DNA of 64,000 nucleotides, from positions 62,001 through 126,000 of the forward strand of contig UPXS01000005.1 in assembly GCA_900538355.1 (NCBI GenBank), read 5' to 3'. Both the position numbers and the translations under genes were made by a program. Source of the stretch: an uncultured Veillonella sp. (lineage in GTDB: Bacteria; Bacillota; Negativicutes; Veillonellales; Veillonellaceae). How positions within the stretch are numbered: position 1 is the first letter of the stretch; every line of letters begins with the position of its first letter. The notes under the pieces are model-generated. The model searched no databases and was not told the origin of the DNA. It worked only from the letters and a program-made list of their open reading frames with translations. This document shows, piece by piece, positions 1-8,474 of this stretch.

Positions 1-832
1 CCATCATAGCTGTTTCTAATGTAGCTGTACCTGATGCGGCTAGACATACATCACAAATCTGCATCAAATCATAGGTATGATCTTCTGTAATCGTCACCGG
101 AACTTTGTGAGCATCGATGAAAGTTTCTAATTCACTACGATCGATGGTATGTGCGCGTGGCAAGAAGAATTGAATATCCTCATGGTTCACCATCAATTGT
201 TCCCCGCTTTTTAACATTGTATCAAGCAAGGATAACACCTCTTGCTTACGGCTACCAGGCATGAGCAATACTTTTTTAGCATCTTTACGAGCTCCAAAAT
301 ATTCCTCAGCTTCCTCTTTTGTCATCGTCGGATGTACGATATCCAATAGTGGATGGCCTACAAAGTCTACATCGCATTTATATTTACGATACGCGTCTGC
401 TTCAAAGGGGAATATGGATGCCACCTTAGTGACATACTTACGAATTGTATTGCCACGGCTACTATGCCATGCCCAAATCGTAGGAGCAATATAATAAAGA
501 ACGGGAATTCCCAATTCATGAGCTACAGCTGCAAGTTTCATATTAAAACCAGGGTAATCTACACAGACTAGAATATCTGGTTTTTCCTTCATCATGACAC
601 GTTTTAAGTAGGTGCGAAGTTTAAAGAATTTAGGTAGCGATTTAACAATCTCTACTATCCCAATAACGCCTAAATTTTTAATATCATATACGATGCGAAC
701 ACCAGCACGTTCCATCAAGGTACCACCCATGCCGAACATGTCGACAGAAGGATCTATTTCTTTCAGTGCATTAGCAACACTGGCTGCATGAGTATCACCG
801 GATGCTTCACCGGCGGAAAACATGACTTTCAT
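1..832 (-). CDS. lpxB: Lipid-A-disaccharide synthase LpxB (partial, 3' end outside window)
   Basis: LpxB condenses UDP-2,3-diacylglucosamine with lipid X to form the lipid A disaccharide at the inner-membrane surface. The first 277 codons are visible and start MKVMFSAGEASGDTHA, the usual LpxB N-terminus with its glycine-rich sugar-nucleotide entry (SAGEASGD). Further in are VCVDYPGFN and YYIAPTIWAW, both typical of the family. The gene leaves the window on the left, so its stop is not seen. Its ATG overlaps the lpxI stop by one base (TAATG), which implies translational coupling. LpxI makes the UDP-2,3-diacylglucosamine breakdown product that LpxB uses, so the pair is metabolically adjacent. 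Identity is well supported by sequence and context. Confidence 0.95.
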   Translation of the reverse strand, partial: MKVMFSAGEASGDTHAASVANALKEIDPSVDMFGMGGTLMERAGVRIVYDIKNLGVIGIVEIVKSLPKFFKLRTYLKRVMMKEKPDILVCVDYPGFNMKLAAVAHELGIPVLYYIAPTIWAWHSSRGNTIRKYVTKVASIFPFEADAYRKYKCDVDFVGHPLLDIVHPTMTKEEAEEYFGARKDAKKVLLMPGSRKQEVLSLLDTMLKSGEQLMVNHEDIQFFLPRAHTIDRSELETFIDAHKVPVTITEDHTYDLMQICDVCLAASGTATLETAMM

Positions 833-1668
833 TATGCATCCTTTCTGGAATCTACAAACTCTTGGTCAACAGCACAGATAACAATACCATGGCGGTTTGC
901 CAAATCTAGTACATCTTGTTGTTGAACAAAAATAGTCTTTTCAGCCTCTACAGCAAGGACTTTACATCCACTATCAATCATGGACATTAATGTTTTTATC
1001 CCTACAGCAGGAACATCAAAACGAACATCTTGATTTGGCTTTTCCGTTTTAACGACAACCGCATCGCCACGGCCTAATTCACCGCCACGCAAAATGCACT
1101 TATCAGTGCCCTCAATAGCTTCAATAGCCATAGCCGCTTTATGTTTTACAACTACTGTTTGACCAATATCAAGTCCACCCATTTGCTTAGCTAGTTCAAA
1201 GCCAAAGCAAATATCTGCCCATTGTTCATCAGTAGGCTGTGTTTTTGAAAGCACCCCCACCTTTGGCATAAATGGTTTAAGGTATACAGTTTGATCTAAC
1301 ACTTTAAACCCTTCTCGTTCGATTTCATCTACGATGGCGAGCATGATAGTGTCATCTTTACGATTTTTAAGGCGTTTAAGAACACCTAAGGTTTTTAAAT
1401 CAGGGAATGTAAGACCTTTGAAGAGAATTTCCTTAGTCACTTTACCTAACATAGTTAATTCTTCAACACCTTCTTTTTTCAAGGTTTTAAAAATCTTACC
1501 TAATTTGGCAACACCAATATCATAGAAAGCATCGGCCTCAGCCTTTAAAGCCGGGTCTACATCTGGAACTACACCGATAACCACTACCTCATGACCTAAT
1601 ACATGAGCAGCGCGCATGAATTCTACAGGCAAAACGCCGATGCCTGCAATCAATCCTACCTTTGCCAA
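832..1668 (-). CDS. lpxI: UDP-2,3-diacylglucosamine pyrophosphatase LpxI
   Basis: LpxI (DUF1009 family) hydrolyses UDP-2,3-diacylglucosamine to lipid X and UMP, the step carried out by LpxH in enterobacteria. The 278-residue length fits the family. The N-terminal GLIAGIGVLPVEFMRAA and the C-terminal region with GRGDAVVVKTEKPNQD and RFDVPAVGIKT are characteristic. The start is a TTG at 1666-1668 preceded by AGGAGG about eight bases away, so the rare start codon looks real. It directly precedes lpxB with a one-base overlap. No lpxH is visible in the window, consistent with LpxI being the pyrophosphatase used here. Confidence 0.95.
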   Translation of the reverse strand: MAKVGLIAGIGVLPVEFMRAAHVLGHEVVVIGVVPDVDPALKAEADAFYDIGVAKLGKIFKTLKKEGVEELTMLGKVTKEILFKGLTFPDLKTLGVLKRLKNRKDDTIMLAIVDEIEREGFKVLDQTVYLKPFMPKVGVLSKTQPTDEQWADICFGFELAKQMGGLDIGQTVVVKHKAAMAIEAIEGTDKCILRGGELGRGDAVVVKTEKPNQDVRFDVPAVGIKTLMSMIDSGCKVLAVEAEKTIFVQQQDVLDLANRHGIVICAVDQEFVDSRKDA

Positions 1669-1855
1669 GACTATACCTCCTAGATGACCTACGGCCTATA
1701 TATCAATGAGTGATTACAAATTTACAATACTTAATGCCTCAAAAAAGACATAATCATATACAATATATTGTACTATAAATAGGCACTTTTTACCATTAAA
1801 ACACCATGTTTTATGCCTATTTCTTCAACATTTTAGTAGAATTTTTTCATTCCTC

Positions 1856-1880
1856 TTTTTACGTCTTATGAACGTAAAAA
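1856..1880. repeat. Inverted repeat, 9-bp arms
   Basis: TTTTTACGT at 1856-1864 is mirrored by ACGTAAAAA at 1872-1880 with a 7-base loop. It lacks a clear T-tract on the minus strand, so it is not an obvious terminator for the flanking minus-strand genes. It may be a weak terminator or a protein-binding site. Confidence 0.4.
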
Positions 1881-1974
1881 AACTTCAAATATTTTATCAA
1901 AATATTTTATATTTATGACCTAATGTTATAAATTTCACATCCCATTAAAAGCATGATATTTATAAAGTACATAA

Positions 1975-2003
1975 AAAGACCTCGTACTTAGTACGAGGTC
2001 TTT
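1975..2003 (-). terminator. Rho-independent terminator after lpxA
   Basis: A perfect 13-bp stem (AAAGACCTCGTAC / GTACGAGGTCTTT) with a 3-base loop sits five bases after the lpxA stop. On the minus strand it is followed by a T-run. It ends the lpxC-fabZ-lpxA transcript. Confidence 0.9.
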
Positions 2004-2007
2004 GGAA

Positions 2008-2820
2008 TTAGTCACGACGTGTACGCATAATACCACGATCGGCATTGCGTAAGAAGCGCAATAAATTTTCAATTTCTACAGAAGAATCAAGTTGCATTTC
2101 CATTTCTTCAATAGCCTTAGATAAACTAAAGCCAGAACGATAAATAATACGGAATGCTTGTTTCAAATCTCGGCGTACGTCTTCTGAAATGCCCGCACGA
2201 GATAAACCAACAGAGTTAAGGCCAATAACACGCGCCGGTTGACCATCAGCAATGACATATGGTGGAATATCTTGAACCACCTTTGCCATACCGCCAACCA
2301 TTGCATTACGACCAATTTTAACAAACTGATGGATACCTGCAAGGCCACCAATAACAACGCGATCTTCAACGATAGCGTGACCAGCAAGGCCTGCACAGTT
2401 ACTCATAATTACATTATTGCCAACGATACAGTTATGAGCCACATGTGTACATGCTTGAAGCAAGCAATTATTGCCTACACGTGTTTCTTCACCTTCTCCA
2501 GTAGCGCGGCTAATAGTTACGAATTCACGGATAACCGTTTCATCGCCAATATTACAATAGCTTTTTTCGCCTTTAAATTTTAAATCTTGCGGTTCCAACC
2601 CAATAGATGCGTTAGGATAAATCTCGCAACGCTTACCAATGGTTGTCCAACCACCAATTACAACATGTGCACCGATTTGTGTGCCATCGCCAATCTCGAC
2701 GTGTTCGCCGATTACAGCGCCAGGACCTACGATTACATCTTTGCCCAATTTAGCATTTGGATGGACTATGGCTGTACTATGGATGTTGGATTCTGCATTT
2801 TCCATGCCTACAACTATCAC
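2008..2820 (-). CDS. lpxA: Acyl-ACP--UDP-N-acetylglucosamine O-acyltransferase LpxA
   Basis: LpxA transfers a 3-hydroxyacyl chain to UDP-GlcNAc, the first committed lipid A reaction. The protein is a left-handed beta-helix of hexapeptide repeats (for example VHPNAKLGKDVIVGPGAVIG). It contains HVAHNCIVGNNVIMSN, which carries the catalytic His of the family, and a helical C-terminal domain. I place the start at the GTG at 2818-2820, because GAGGAG lies eight bases upstream. The in-frame GTG at 2829 overlaps that ribosome-binding site, and the ATG at 2805 is too far from it. This gives 270 residues, close to the usual 255-270. It lies 19 bases after fabZ and is last in the lpxC-fabZ-lpxA unit. 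Confidence 0.95.
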   Translation of the reverse strand: MIVVGMENAESNIHSTAIVHPNAKLGKDVIVGPGAVIGEHVEIGDGTQIGAHVVIGGWTTIGKRCEIYPNASIGLEPQDLKFKGEKSYCNIGDETVIREFVTISRATGEGEETRVGNNCLLQACTHVAHNCIVGNNVIMSNCAGLAGHAIVEDRVVIGGLAGIHQFVKIGRNAMVGGMAKVVQDIPPYVIADGQPARVIGLNSVGLSRAGISEDVRRDLKQAFRIIYRSGFSLSKAIEEMEMQLDSSVEIENLLRFLRNADRGIMRTRRD

Positions 2821-2839
2821 TACAATCACTCCTCAATCA

Positions 2840-3265
2840 TTATACAAGGGCAAACATGTATTCACCGCTAGCGCACAATTTGTCGCCAACATAGGCACGG
2901 CCTTCAACCTTACCCATTTTACCTTTGATTTTAACAATATCCACTTCCATGCGCACTTGGTCACCAGGTTTTACAGGGTGACGGAAACGTACTTTATCAA
3001 TACCTGTAAACATAGGTGTAAGACCGCGATTTTCTTCAGGATATAGTAATGCAATACCACCAACTTGAGCAATAGCCTCAGTCAATAGTACACCTGGCAT
3101 TACTGGATTACCTGGGAAGTGTCCTTGGAAGAACAATTCGTTGAATGTAGCATTTTTAATGCCCACAGCACGTTTCATTGGTTCTAACTCAACGATGCGA
3201 TCTACCAAAAGCATAGGATAACGATGAGGTAAAATTTCTAAAATGTCTTCGTGATTAAGAATCAT
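2840..3265 (-). CDS. fabZ: 3-hydroxyacyl-[acyl-carrier-protein] dehydratase FabZ
   Basis: FabZ dehydrates 3-hydroxyacyl-ACP in fatty acid elongation and competes with LpxA and LpxD for the same substrate pool. The 141-residue hot-dog-fold protein has ILPHRYPMLLVDRI at its N-terminus and the catalytic segment GHFPGNPVMPGVLLTEA, with the active-site His and Glu. Its ATG overlaps the lpxC stop by four bases, so the two are probably translationally coupled. Placement between lpxC and lpxA is the standard arrangement and balances lipid A against phospholipid synthesis. Confidence 0.97.
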   Translation of the reverse strand: MILNHEDILEILPHRYPMLLVDRIVELEPMKRAVGIKNATFNELFFQGHFPGNPVMPGVLLTEAIAQVGGIALLYPEENRGLTPMFTGIDKVRFRHPVKPGDQVRMEVDIVKIKGKMGKVEGRAYVGDKLCASGEYMFALV

Positions 3266-4101
3266 GGCTGTGTCTCCCTTATTTCTTCCATTATACTGCG
3301 AGCCAATCTTGAATTTAATTCATGACTCGATTTTAAAGCAATTACATGACCTTCAATCGGTCCCAATAAGAATAAGTCGCCCATTACATCTAATGCTTTG
3401 TGACGAACTAATTCGTCGTCAAAGCGAGGTACAGACAAACACTTCTCATCATCATAAACTAAAGCATTATCAAGGTTACCACCTTTTGCAAGACCCATAG
3501 CCTGTAATTGTTCCAATTCCTTCATAAATCCGATAGTTCTTGCAGCACCAATATGTGCTTTAAAGTATTCTGGCGAAACTTCAAAATCACAATGTTGCGT
3601 ACCAAGTAACGGATGGCTGTTAATCGATGTAAATGTAATGCGATAGCCATCATATGGCAAAATAACTACAAAACGATCACCATCATATATAGCGTGAGAA
3701 CGTGTCACTTTATATACTTGACGTGGCGCTGTTTGTTCTTGAATACCTGCCTCTTCTATGAGACCTATAAAAACTGCACTACTACCATCACCTACAGGAG
3801 GTTCAGGAGAATCCATCTCGATATAACAGTTATCAATATTCATAGCACTGAACGCAGCCATCACATGTTCTACAGTGAAAACCTTCGCTTCACCATTTTC
3901 CAATGTAGTAGCGCGCATAGTGTTCGTCACATTATCAATGTGTGCTCGCACAGAAGGTTGACCTTCAATGTCCGTGCGGACAAACACAATTCCTGTATTT
4001 TCAGGTGCAGGTTTAAAAACCATATTTACTGGTTCACCGCTATGAAGGCCAATCCCTTGATATGAAACAGCCTGTTTTATTGTTTGTTGTGGCTTACTCA
4101 T
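3262..4101 (-). CDS. lpxC: UDP-3-O-acyl-N-acetylglucosamine deacetylase LpxC
   Basis: LpxC is the zinc deacetylase that commits UDP-GlcNAc to lipid A. The 279-residue protein starts QQTIKQAVSYQGIGLHSG, the normal N-terminus. The zinc ligands are visible: a His in TVEHVMAAF, and His plus Asp in VRHKALDVMGDL. GPIEGHVIALKSSH near the C-terminus holds the conserved catalytic His. It is the first gene of lpxC-fabZ-lpxA. A strong promoter lies at 4152-4180, about 50 bases upstream. Unlike the enterobacterial form it has no long C-terminal degradation tail beyond the core. Confidence 0.97.
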   Translation of the reverse strand: MSKPQQTIKQAVSYQGIGLHSGEPVNMVFKPAPENTGIVFVRTDIEGQPSVRAHIDNVTNTMRATTLENGEAKVFTVEHVMAAFSAMNIDNCYIEMDSPEPPVGDGSSAVFIGLIEEAGIQEQTAPRQVYKVTRSHAIYDGDRFVVILPYDGYRITFTSINSHPLLGTQHCDFEVSPEYFKAHIGAARTIGFMKELEQLQAMGLAKGGNLDNALVYDDEKCLSVPRFDDELVRHKALDVMGDLFLLGPIEGHVIALKSSHELNSRLARSIMEEIRETQP

Positions 4102-4151
4102 AAGAAAGTCCTTTCATAATCTGAATTCACGTTTACTATACACCAATATGT

Positions 4152-4180
4152 ATTATACCCTATTTGCATAGGTGATACAA
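4152..4180 (-). promoter_or_regulatory. Sigma-70-type promoter of lpxC-fabZ-lpxA
   Basis: On the minus strand, TTGTAT (4175-4180) and TATAAT (4152-4157) are separated by exactly 17 bases. The start codon of lpxC is about 50 bases downstream. Confidence 0.75.
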
Positions 4181-4278
4181 GAAATTTACCATATATTCAG
4201 TGATTTTGAAAGCATTTTTCACATAATTAAATTTATATAAATTTAATTATAAATACTGCATTATACACCATAAAAGAA

Positions 4279-4352
4279 AAAGAGACTTTACAATGCTTAA
4301 TTTATGAGGCATTTAAATCAATACTACATAAGTAGGCATGTAAAATCTCTTT
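4279..4352 (-). terminator. Long-loop terminator after lpxL
   Basis: Arms of 17-18 bases (AAAGAGACTTTACAATGC at 4279-4296, GCATGTAAAATCTCTTT at 4336-4352) pair with one mismatch and one bulge. They enclose a loop of about 39 bases. On the minus strand the structure ends in a T-rich tract (TTTTTCTTTTAT). It follows the lpxL stop by 11 bases. Confidence 0.7.
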
Positions 4353-4363
4353 ATATTTATTAA

Positions 4364-5266
4364 CTAGTGAAATACATCTGGAGGCGTTTCAATTTGTTCG
4401 CCATAAAAACGACGTGTCCACTTCCAACGATTGTGAAGCCAGAACCAATCTTCAGGATATCTCCGAATATAATCTTCAATAAACTCATTCAAAAGAGTTG
4501 TGGTAACCGCTATATCACGCTTTTTATCATCTGTACGCTCCACATAAATTGGTGGATGTACCTCAATCTCATATTTTTCAATAAACGGACTATAATGTAT
4601 AGTCACAAAAATGATGGGTACATCTTGCATACGAGCTAATACAGCCGGACCTGCAGCCGTCAAAGTTTCATAACCAAAGAAGGGAACAAGTACTCCATCA
4701 TCGCCAGGATCCTGATCCATGATAAGGCCTAAAAAAGCGCCTTTTTTAAGTTCATTGATCATTTCTCGCACACCAGTTTTATAGGTTACATGTTGGTGCA
4801 TGATACGACGATATTCATTAATAAACTTGTCCGCATCACCATTCTGTTTCATTGCCACAGAAATCAACGGATACCCTTCCGAAGCAAGAACACCACCTAG
4901 GAGTTCCCAGTTGCCACTGTGAACAGCGGCTAAGATTGCACCTCGACCATTTTCCAAGGCATCATCTAGGTATTCTCGATTAATAAACTCTACCATATCT
5001 TTGTATGCGCCATCCTTAATCTCTGGATAGCGTAGTACATCAATAATCATGCGACCAAAGCGTGTAGTACTAGCTTTCGCAATACGTCGAGCTTCTTTTG
5101 GATCATCTGTAATATTACAGAATAGAATTTGGCCTATTGCTAGGCGTTTGCGTTTAGGCGGTACCGCCAACCACGCAATTTCACCAAGCAATGTACCAAT
5201 AGCATATTGCAAACCTTTAGGTAATAAGCAAATAAAGGCACTAAAGATTTTCATAAACCTATACAT
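4364..5266 (-). CDS. lpxL: Lipid A biosynthesis lauroyl-type acyltransferase (LpxL/HtrB family)
   Basis: Members of this family add secondary acyl chains to lipid A or its precursor at the cytoplasmic face of the inner membrane. The 300-residue protein has an N-terminal hydrophobic segment (about residues 5-35) that would anchor it. The HX4E catalytic motif appears in AAVHSGNWELLGG. DQDPGDDGVLVPFFG and a C-terminal PEDWFWLHNRWK complete the family pattern. It lies seven bases after lpxD and just before a terminator, so it closes the bamA - ompH - lpxD - lpxL run. LpxL and LpxM-type enzymes cannot be told apart from sequence inspection alone. Confidence 0.9.
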   Translation of the reverse strand: MYRFMKIFSAFICLLPKGLQYAIGTLLGEIAWLAVPPKRKRLAIGQILFCNITDDPKEARRIAKASTTRFGRMIIDVLRYPEIKDGAYKDMVEFINREYLDDALENGRGAILAAVHSGNWELLGGVLASEGYPLISVAMKQNGDADKFINEYRRIMHQHVTYKTGVREMINELKKGAFLGLIMDQDPGDDGVLVPFFGYETLTAAGPAVLARMQDVPIIFVTIHYSPFIEKYEIEVHPPIYVERTDDKKRDIAVTTTLLNEFIEDYIRRYPEDWFWLHNRWKWTRRFYGEQIETPPDVFH

Positions 5267-5272
5267 GGATTA

Positions 5273-6304
5273 TTAGCTCTCCTTAAGCTGTGCTTTCAAA
5301 GCGTCAATTTCTTTTTGTAATTGTTTTACAGTTTTCACCATATCTGGCAAACGATTTTCATAAGCAGCCAATTTTAACCATTCTTTATGAGGTCTCATTG
5401 GATAGCCCGCCATAATAGAGTTGGATGGTACATTACCTGTAATACCAGTTTTACCAGCAAACTGCACATTATCACCAATCGTAATATGACCAGTACAACC
5501 AGTTTGTCCAGCAAAGATAACATGATTACCACATTTAGTACTTCCTGCAATACCAACTTGAGCGATTAAGAAGCAATCTTCACCAATCTCAACATTGTGA
5601 CCAAGATGAACAAGATTGTCAATCTTCGTACCACGACGTACTAAAGTAGATCCCATTGTAGCATTGTCGATAGTTGTACAAGAACCAACTTCAACATCAT
5701 CTTCGAGAATAACATTACCAACTTGTGGAATGTGTGTATGTACACCATTTTCTGTAGCAAAGCCGAAGCCTTCGCCACCAATTACGGCCTTAGCACGTAA
5801 TACAACGCGTTTGCCTAAAATACAATTTTCATGAACAATAGCGCCAGCGTAAATATCAGAACCTTCGCCAATACGCACATTATGTCCAATATAAACATAT
5901 GGACGTATTGTTACATCATCACCAATGACTGCATTATCATTAATTACACAATAGGCACCAATAGCTACATTTTTGCCTATTGTTACATTGTTACCAATAA
6001 TAGCTGTGCTATGCACCTCTCTAGGAACAACAACAGGTGGATGGAAGAGTTCTAACACTTGTGCAAATGCTGCTTTTGCATTATCGACTATGATTTGTGC
6101 CATCGGTGCATCTTTCACTTCAGATTCAACGATCACAGCACCCGCTTGGCATAACGCAATATGTTCAACATATTCACCTACTGCAAAAGTTATGGATTGT
6201 TTTACTGCTTGTTCAAAGCTACGTGTTTCAGTAATAACAATAGAGCCATCACCTACAACACGACCGCCTACTAATGTTGCGAGTTCCTGTAAAGTTTTTT
6301 CCAA
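5273..6304 (-). CDS. lpxD: UDP-3-O-(3-hydroxyacyl)glucosamine N-acyltransferase LpxD
   Basis: LpxD adds the second 3-hydroxyacyl chain, to the glucosamine nitrogen. The 343-residue length is typical. An N-terminal UDP-binding domain (about residues 1-100) is followed by a long hexapeptide-repeat beta-helix. The catalytic histidine region is HLGHNVEIGEDCFLIAQ, followed by GIAGSTKCGNHVIFAGQ. A short C-terminal helix (VKTVKQLQKEIDALKAQ) supports trimer packing. It is 31 bases after an OmpH-like gene and seven bases before lpxL, so it appears co-transcribed with outer-membrane assembly genes. Confidence 0.97.
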   Translation of the reverse strand: MEKTLQELATLVGGRVVGDGSIVITETRSFEQAVKQSITFAVGEYVEHIALCQAGAVIVESEVKDAPMAQIIVDNAKAAFAQVLELFHPPVVVPREVHSTAIIGNNVTIGKNVAIGAYCVINDNAVIGDDVTIRPYVYIGHNVRIGEGSDIYAGAIVHENCILGKRVVLRAKAVIGGEGFGFATENGVHTHIPQVGNVILEDDVEVGSCTTIDNATMGSTLVRRGTKIDNLVHLGHNVEIGEDCFLIAQVGIAGSTKCGNHVIFAGQTGCTGHITIGDNVQFAGKTGITGNVPSNSIMAGYPMRPHKEWLKLAAYENRLPDMVKTVKQLQKEIDALKAQLKES

Positions 6305-6335
6305 GGTAAACTCCTCCCCCTGTGATAATTCTTAA

Positions 6336-6866
6336 TTATTGTGCACTTTCTTCAGTATTAACTGCTGTAGCTTGACCTGATTGTTGAGCATTTTGTTGAG
6401 CATCTTGTTGTTCTTGCGCTTTAGCTGCATTTTCAGCTTCTTTAATTTGGTCATCAGAAGCTTTACCCATCTTCGCGATCAAGTCGTCAGTTACATCAGA
6501 ACCGCCGCCTACAACAGCACCTTTTTCAATAACTACATCAAGTTTTTTCTCTTTTACGAGTTCACCAACTTTTTGTTCTTGATATTGACGATATTCTTGA
6601 GCTTTTGCATTTGCAAAGGCATTTAATTCTTGATTAGCTTGGTTAAATACATTTTGTTTAGATGCTTCATCAGCAGCAGCAATTTTTGCATCTAATTCAG
6701 CTTTTTTAGCGTTAATTTCTTTAGTAATTTCAATACCTTTTTCAGTACTATTTGCTACTTTCACGCTATCAACGTAACCAACATTATTAGAACCACAACC
6801 ACCTAAAATAGCCATGGAAGCTACTAAAGATGCACCTAATACTAAAGATTTAATACGTTTATTCAT
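6336..6866 (-). CDS. OmpH/Skp-like lipoprotein
   Basis: A 176-residue protein of the OmpH/Skp periplasmic chaperone type, but with a lipoprotein signal. The segment MAILGGC places the lipidated Cys at residue 24. The mature part begins with the OmpH-like NVGYVDSVKVANSTEKG strand. A helical, Lys/Glu/Gln-rich arm follows, then the returning strand LDVVIEKGAVVGGGSDVTDDLIAKM. The last 35 residues are a Gln/Ala-rich low-complexity tail. It is the third of three OmpH-like genes after bamA. Skp proteins hold unfolded barrel proteins in the periplasm; a membrane-tethered version is an inference from the lipobox. Confidence 0.8.
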   Translation of the reverse strand: MNKRIKSLVLGASLVASMAILGGCGSNNVGYVDSVKVANSTEKGIEITKEINAKKAELDAKIAAADEASKQNVFNQANQELNAFANAKAQEYRQYQEQKVGELVKEKKLDVVIEKGAVVGGGSDVTDDLIAKMGKASDDQIKEAENAAKAQEQQDAQQNAQQSGQATAVNTEESAQ

Positions 6867-6877
6867 AATATAACTCC

Positions 6878-7849
6878 TTATTGAACTCGATAGGACGCCT
6901 TCACTGCATCAGTAATATCAAGCCCTTTAATATTACCACCATCATCGATGATGACTAAATCCAAATGTTGTTCCTCTGCAATAATTGCTACGCGCATACG
7001 AACATCTTCTAAAATGGCTTCATGAAGTGCACTCACTTCAGCTTCCTTATCTGAAAGCTTTTTAGCCCAAGAATCATTCCAATCCTGTGCTACAGGTAAG
7101 TTATTATTAGCAATGATCGATTGTGCTTGTTGTTGAATCATAGTATCACGTTTGGCCGCCAATTCTTTTTGTAAGGATGCGGCATATTGGTTAAGTTCTT
7201 CTTGACCTTTTTGTTGCATAGGCGCAAGTTCTGCCTGTACTTTAGCCTTAATAGAATCTACATCAAGATTCGATGGTTTTCTCTTAGCTAATAATTCCTT
7301 TAATCGCTCCTCTTTCTTAGCCTTTTCTGCCATAGCTGCTTGCTTTTGTGCATCATCAATATATACACGAGCATCATAAGCATACAAATCTAATTGGAGA
7401 TTGACGATTTCAAGATCATATTCATTGGAACTAACCTTTAATTCCGCCAAATATTTTTGAGTAAGTTCATTTCGTTTTGCATTCAATTGCTGATTCAATT
7501 CATTTTCTTTTGTTGCAATACGAGTTTGCAATTCCACCGTAAGAGCATCTGACAAGGTTGAATCTAATGCAAGAGATTTCAACTGTTCCTCTTGTGTCTC
7601 TGACTTGGCATTTAAAGCTTGTTGTTCAAGTTCATATTGACGTTGCAAAAGATCCAATTCATTTTTAGCTTGTTTATAATCCTCATAGGAAGGATTAAAT
7701 TCTAATACATCATCAATACGTACAACACCTATTGATACCCCATCAGGACTCTGCTGACGATTTGTCACAAAACCATAGGCCCAAACCATAGCACATAATG
7801 CAACAACGAGAAATATGGTAAATCCAATATATCGTTTTTTCCCGTTCAT
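6878..7849 (-). CDS. Large OmpH-like periplasmic coiled-coil protein, N-terminally anchored
   Basis: A 323-residue protein with an uncleaved-looking N-terminal membrane segment (GFTIFLVVALCAMVWAYGFV). Two OmpH-like pieces then follow. The first begins GVSIGVVRIDDVLEFNPSYEDY, with long charged helices to about residue 150. The second contains AELAPMQQKGQEELNQYAASL and ends in the strand EEQHLDLVIIDDGGNIKGLDITDAV. It is about twice the size of a normal Skp subunit, suggesting an internal duplication. It sits 11 bases before the lipoprotein paralogue and 29 bases after the smaller paralogue. The role in barrel chaperoning is inferred from family and position. Confidence 0.75.
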   Translation of the reverse strand: MNGKKRYIGFTIFLVVALCAMVWAYGFVTNRQQSPDGVSIGVVRIDDVLEFNPSYEDYKQAKNELDLLQRQYELEQQALNAKSETQEEQLKSLALDSTLSDALTVELQTRIATKENELNQQLNAKRNELTQKYLAELKVSSNEYDLEIVNLQLDLYAYDARVYIDDAQKQAAMAEKAKKEERLKELLAKRKPSNLDVDSIKAKVQAELAPMQQKGQEELNQYAASLQKELAAKRDTMIQQQAQSIIANNNLPVAQDWNDSWAKKLSDKEAEVSALHEAILEDVRMRVAIIAEEQHLDLVIIDDGGNIKGLDITDAVKASYRVQ

Positions 7850-7878
7850 TGTCGTTCTCCCTTACATAGAACTACAGT

Positions 7879-8367
7879 TTATTTTTTCGCATCAGAAGCT
7901 AATTTTTTTAATACTTGATCAGTAATGTCTACACCGCCATATAGTACAGTATCTTTAGTCATTACCACGCTTAAACCTTTAGCATCGCCTACAGCTTTTG
8001 CAGCTTCCATAGCTTTATCTTGAACAGATTTGGCAATCTCTTGATCTTTCTTTGCTAGGTTTTGACGAGCTTCTTCAGCAAGCTTTTGTTTAGTCGCATC
8101 ATCTTGTGCTGCATCAATTTTAGCTTGTGTTTCTTGTTGTAATTGGCTTTGATAGCTCATGTATTCTTGAGCAGCAGAGATATAAATTGGATTGTCTTGA
8201 GACATCATACGAGATGTATCAATAACACCAATTGTACTATTACCGCTACTACCGCTTGGCGTAGCCATTTGTGTATACGCTAATGCGCCAATACCAATAA
8301 TAAAAATAGCAGCAATGACGATAGAAAAGATTTTCACATTCGCCTTGTTGTTCATCATTCGCATCAT
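7879..8367 (-). CDS. OmpH/Skp family periplasmic chaperone
   Basis: A 162-residue OmpH/Skp-like protein. An N-terminal hydrophobic segment (IFSIVIAAIFIIGIGALAYT) would act as signal or anchor. NSTIGVIDTSRMMSQDNPIYISA is the first Skp strand, a Gln/Lys/Ala-rich helical arm follows, and LSVVMTKDTVLYGGVDITDQVLKKL is the closing strand. Two adjacent ATGs (8367 and 8364) follow GAGGG at good spacing. It is the first of three paralogues downstream of bamA, matching the common bamA-skp-lpxD order. Confidence 0.85.
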   Translation of the reverse strand: MMRMMNNKANVKIFSIVIAAIFIIGIGALAYTQMATPSGSSGNSTIGVIDTSRMMSQDNPIYISAAQEYMSYQSQLQQETQAKIDAAQDDATKQKLAEEARQNLAKKDQEIAKSVQDKAMEAAKAVGDAKGLSVVMTKDTVLYGGVDITDQVLKKLASDAKK

Positions 8368-8432
8368 AATAGAGTGCCCTCATTTCTTTAAATTACTGCA
8401 TCAAAGGATGCCATATAGAGATATTGGTGAAA

Positions 8433-8451
8433 GCCTCTTTAGAAAAGAGGC
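8433..8451 (-). terminator. Hairpin between bamA and the first OmpH gene
   Basis: GCCTCTTT / AAAGAGGC form an 8-bp stem with a 3-base loop, 24 bases after the bamA stop. The following T-tract is short and interrupted on the minus strand. It is more likely a partial terminator or mRNA-stabilising hairpin than a full stop. Confidence 0.45.
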
Positions 8452-8474
8452 CTCCACCATATACATTTACTATA

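Larger units (their letters stand above)
1669..2007. other. Intergenic region between lpxA and lpxI
   Basis: This 339-base gap has no convincing gene on either strand. It is very AT-rich. It holds the lpxA terminator at its right end (1975-2003) and an AT-rich inverted repeat at 1856-1880. The left part must contain the lpxI-lpxB promoter: a TACAAT-like box lies near 1770 on the minus strand, but I see no clear partner -35 element. Confidence 0.6.

Noticed and set aside
261..571. Plus-strand open frames opposite lpxB
   Set aside because: They are antisense to a well-conserved lpxB coding frame, have no ribosome site and show no recognisable protein.
2239..3046. Long plus-strand open frames opposite lpxA and fabZ
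   Set aside because: Hexapeptide repeats and codon bias produce mirror frames; the minus-strand genes are unmistakable.
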